This document shows, piece after piece, positions 6,260 through 7,547 of a stretch of 7,547 nucleotides of DNA. This stretch comes from Planctomycetota bacterium (GTDB lineage Bacteria; Planctomycetota; UBA1135; JALUZX01). The stretch lies in contig JALUZX010000548.1 in NCBI GenBank assembly GCA_027011425.1, positions 1 through 7,547 of the forward strand, written 5' to 3'. The number at the start of each line of letters is the position of its first letter. The stretch's first letter is position 1. The notes below the pieces were generated by a model. It saw only the letters and a list, made by a program, of their open reading frames with translations. It ran no database searches and was not told where the DNA came from. Both the position numbers and the translations under genes were made by a program.

Positions 6260-7547
6260 CCGGCCCAGGTCCCTTCCTCTTCGAGAACTACCAGCCGAGA
6301 CAACTGGAGATCGTGGACACCACCCTGAGAGAGGGCTCCCAGACATCCCTCCTCCACGACCACTACAAGTACTTCTTCAACCTGGACGACAAGCGGGAGA
6401 TCCTGCGGGCGCTCATCATCTACGGCGTCAAGTTCGTGGAACTCTTCGCCCCCGTGGTGAGCCCGAGAGAGCGGGAGGACTTCCAGGCCCTCAAGGAGGT
6501 CCGGGACGGGCTCATCACCCAGAAAGGATATACCTTTCTTCTGGCCCACGCCCGGTGCCATCCGGCCGACGTGGAGGCCGCCATCGACGCGGGCTTCGAC
6601 GGATTGAACCTCTACTTCGGCACCTCCCCGGCGGCCCGGCGCTTCAGCCACGGCCTGGGCCTGGAGGAGATGGCCCGCCGGGCCGGGGCGATCCTGGAGG
6701 ACCTAAGAAAAAACCATCCCGGCCTGGTCCTTCGCTTCAGCGGCGAGGACGCCTTCCGCACGCCCACGGACGACCTCTTCCGGGTCTACGACAGGGTGGC
6801 TCCCTTGGTGGACCGCCTGGGGACTCCCGATACGGTGGGTGTGGCCACCCCGCCGCTTGTGGAGGAGAGGGTCCGCCTCCTGAGGGAGAGATACCCGGAC
6901 ACCGACCTGGAGGGCCACTTCCACGCCGACCGGGGCTTCGCCCTCCCCAACGCCCTGGCCGCCGTCCGGGCGGGAACGCGGTATATCGACACCACGATCC
7001 TGGGCATCGGGGAACGCTCGGGCATCACCTCCATGACGGCCCTCCTCTACAACCTCTACATCGAGGGCCACTACGACCGGCTCGAGGGATACCACTTGAG
7101 GGGAAGTTACCCCATCAACGTGCTCCTCGCGGACAAGCTGAAGATGCTCGTTCCCGCCGCCGAGCCCGTCTCCCTCACCAACCGGACCCACACGGCAGGC
7201 GTCCACCAGAAGGCCGTCCTCAACGACCGCTCCACCTACGAGGCACACCCCCTGGACCGTTTCGGCGTCTCCGAGTCGGAGATCCTGCTCGGGCCCTTGA
7301 GCGGCTGGAACGTGATCCACTACTACCTGGGGGAGATCAAGGGCTTCCAGTTGAGCCGCGACAAGGCGAAAGAGATCGCCGCCGCCTTCAAGGAGGAGGT
7401 CTACAAGGCTCCTCCCGGCGCCAAACCCGCCGACTTCCTCGTCTCTCTCGCCGAGAACCGCTTCGGCCTCACCCGCCTCGCCCACCCCGAGCCCTTCAAG
7501 GACGCCCTCGTCCAGCGCATGGACTCCCCCGAGAACGGGAAACCGGC
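6256..7547 (+). CDS. hcs: Homocitrate synthase, 3' end beyond the window
   Basis: Homocitrate synthase condenses 2-oxoglutarate with acetyl-CoA, the first committed step of the AAA route and in Thermus the lysine-inhibited one. The frame runs 430 codons without a stop to the right edge. It shows the DRE-TIM signature DTTLREGSQ (residues 21-29), FAPVVSPRERED (64-75), FSGEDAFR (161-168), DTVGVATPP (192-200), HFH (221-223) for the divalent metal, and DTTILGIGERSGITSM (245-260). The C-terminal domain contains HTAGVHQKA (312-320), YEAHPLDRFGV and LLGPLSG. PVVSP and ILGIGERSGIT resemble Thermus homocitrate synthase more than isopropylmalate synthase. Oddities are Ala-Asp after HFH, where the family usually has Asn-Asp, an N-terminus about 15 residues longer than Thermus, and a longer C-terminus. 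The start overlaps the lysK stop (ATGA), with GGGAG seven bases upstream. A re-type citrate synthase is a less likely alternative. Confidence 0.87.
   Translation, partial: MTGPGPFLFENYQPRQLEIVDTTLREGSQTSLLHDHYKYFFNLDDKREILRALIIYGVKFVELFAPVVSPREREDFQALKEVRDGLITQKGYTFLLAHARCHPADVEAAIDAGFDGLNLYFGTSPAARRFSHGLGLEEMARRAGAILEDLRKNHPGLVLRFSGEDAFRTPTDDLFRVYDRVAPLVDRLGTPDTVGVATPPLVEERVRLLRERYPDTDLEGHFHADRGFALPNALAAVRAGTRYIDTTILGIGERSGITSMTALLYNLYIEGHYDRLEGYHLRGSYPINVLLADKLKMLVPAAEPVSLTNRTHTAGVHQKAVLNDRSTYEAHPLDRFGVSESEILLGPLSGWNVIHYYLGEIKGFQLSRDKAKEIAAAFKEEVYKAPPGAKPADFLVSLAENRFGLTRLAHPEPFKDALVQRMDSPENGKP

Noticed and set aside
5123..6346. A 407-codon minus-strand frame opposite lysK
   Set aside because: Low-complexity antisense translation with no recognisable domain; lysK on the plus strand carries all the M20 motifs.

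Overview
The window is GC-rich bacterial DNA, roughly two thirds G+C by eye. Most of it is one tightly packed plus-strand operon for lysine synthesis by the alpha-aminoadipate (AAA) route on the LysW carrier protein. The gene order is lysW, lysX, lysY, lysZ, lysJ, lysK, then a homocitrate synthase gene that runs off the right edge. The pathway is best known from Thermus/Deinococcus and archaea and is scattered through other bacterial phyla. The proteins resemble the Thermus enzymes as I remember them, but the gene order and a longer homocitrate synthase argue against Thermus itself. I cannot name the phylum from the sequence.

Layout. 1-39: nothing recognisable. 40-387, minus strand: a small MTH1187/YqgV-type thiamine-binding-family protein. 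388-454: short divergent intergenic region. 455-691, plus strand: a 78-residue protein with a coiled coil and one C-terminal membrane segment, unrecognised. 692-1041: a 350-base stretch without a conventional gene, which reads as a regulatory leader. 1042-7547: the lysine operon. Spacing from lysX onward is 4-base overlap, 20-base gap, 11-base overlap, 8-base overlap and 4-base overlap, which indicates one transcript with coupled translation.

How the genes work together. Homocitrate synthase makes the first committed intermediate from 2-oxoglutarate and acetyl-CoA. Enzymes not in the window (homoaconitase, homoisocitrate dehydrogenase, aminoadipate aminotransferase) would convert homocitrate to AAA. 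LysX attaches AAA to the C-terminal Glu of LysW. LysZ phosphorylates it, LysY reduces the acyl phosphate to the semialdehyde, LysJ transaminates it to LysW-lysine, and LysK releases lysine and regenerates LysW.

The most unusual part is the leader before lysW. It contains a promoter-like pair (718-723 and 741-746, 17-base spacer) and a 51-codon ORF (759-914) that ends Cys-Cys-Lys-Lys-Ala-Ser-stop. Around the tandem Lys codons are a strong hairpin (867-894), a perfect 9-bp hairpin (913-935) and a terminator-like hairpin (952-969) followed by a T-rich stretch. The 5' arm of the first hairpin can instead pair with the 5' arm of the terminator. This fits a lysine-sensing leader-peptide attenuator, but it rests on reading the sequence only, and in DNA this GC-rich some complementarity arises by chance.
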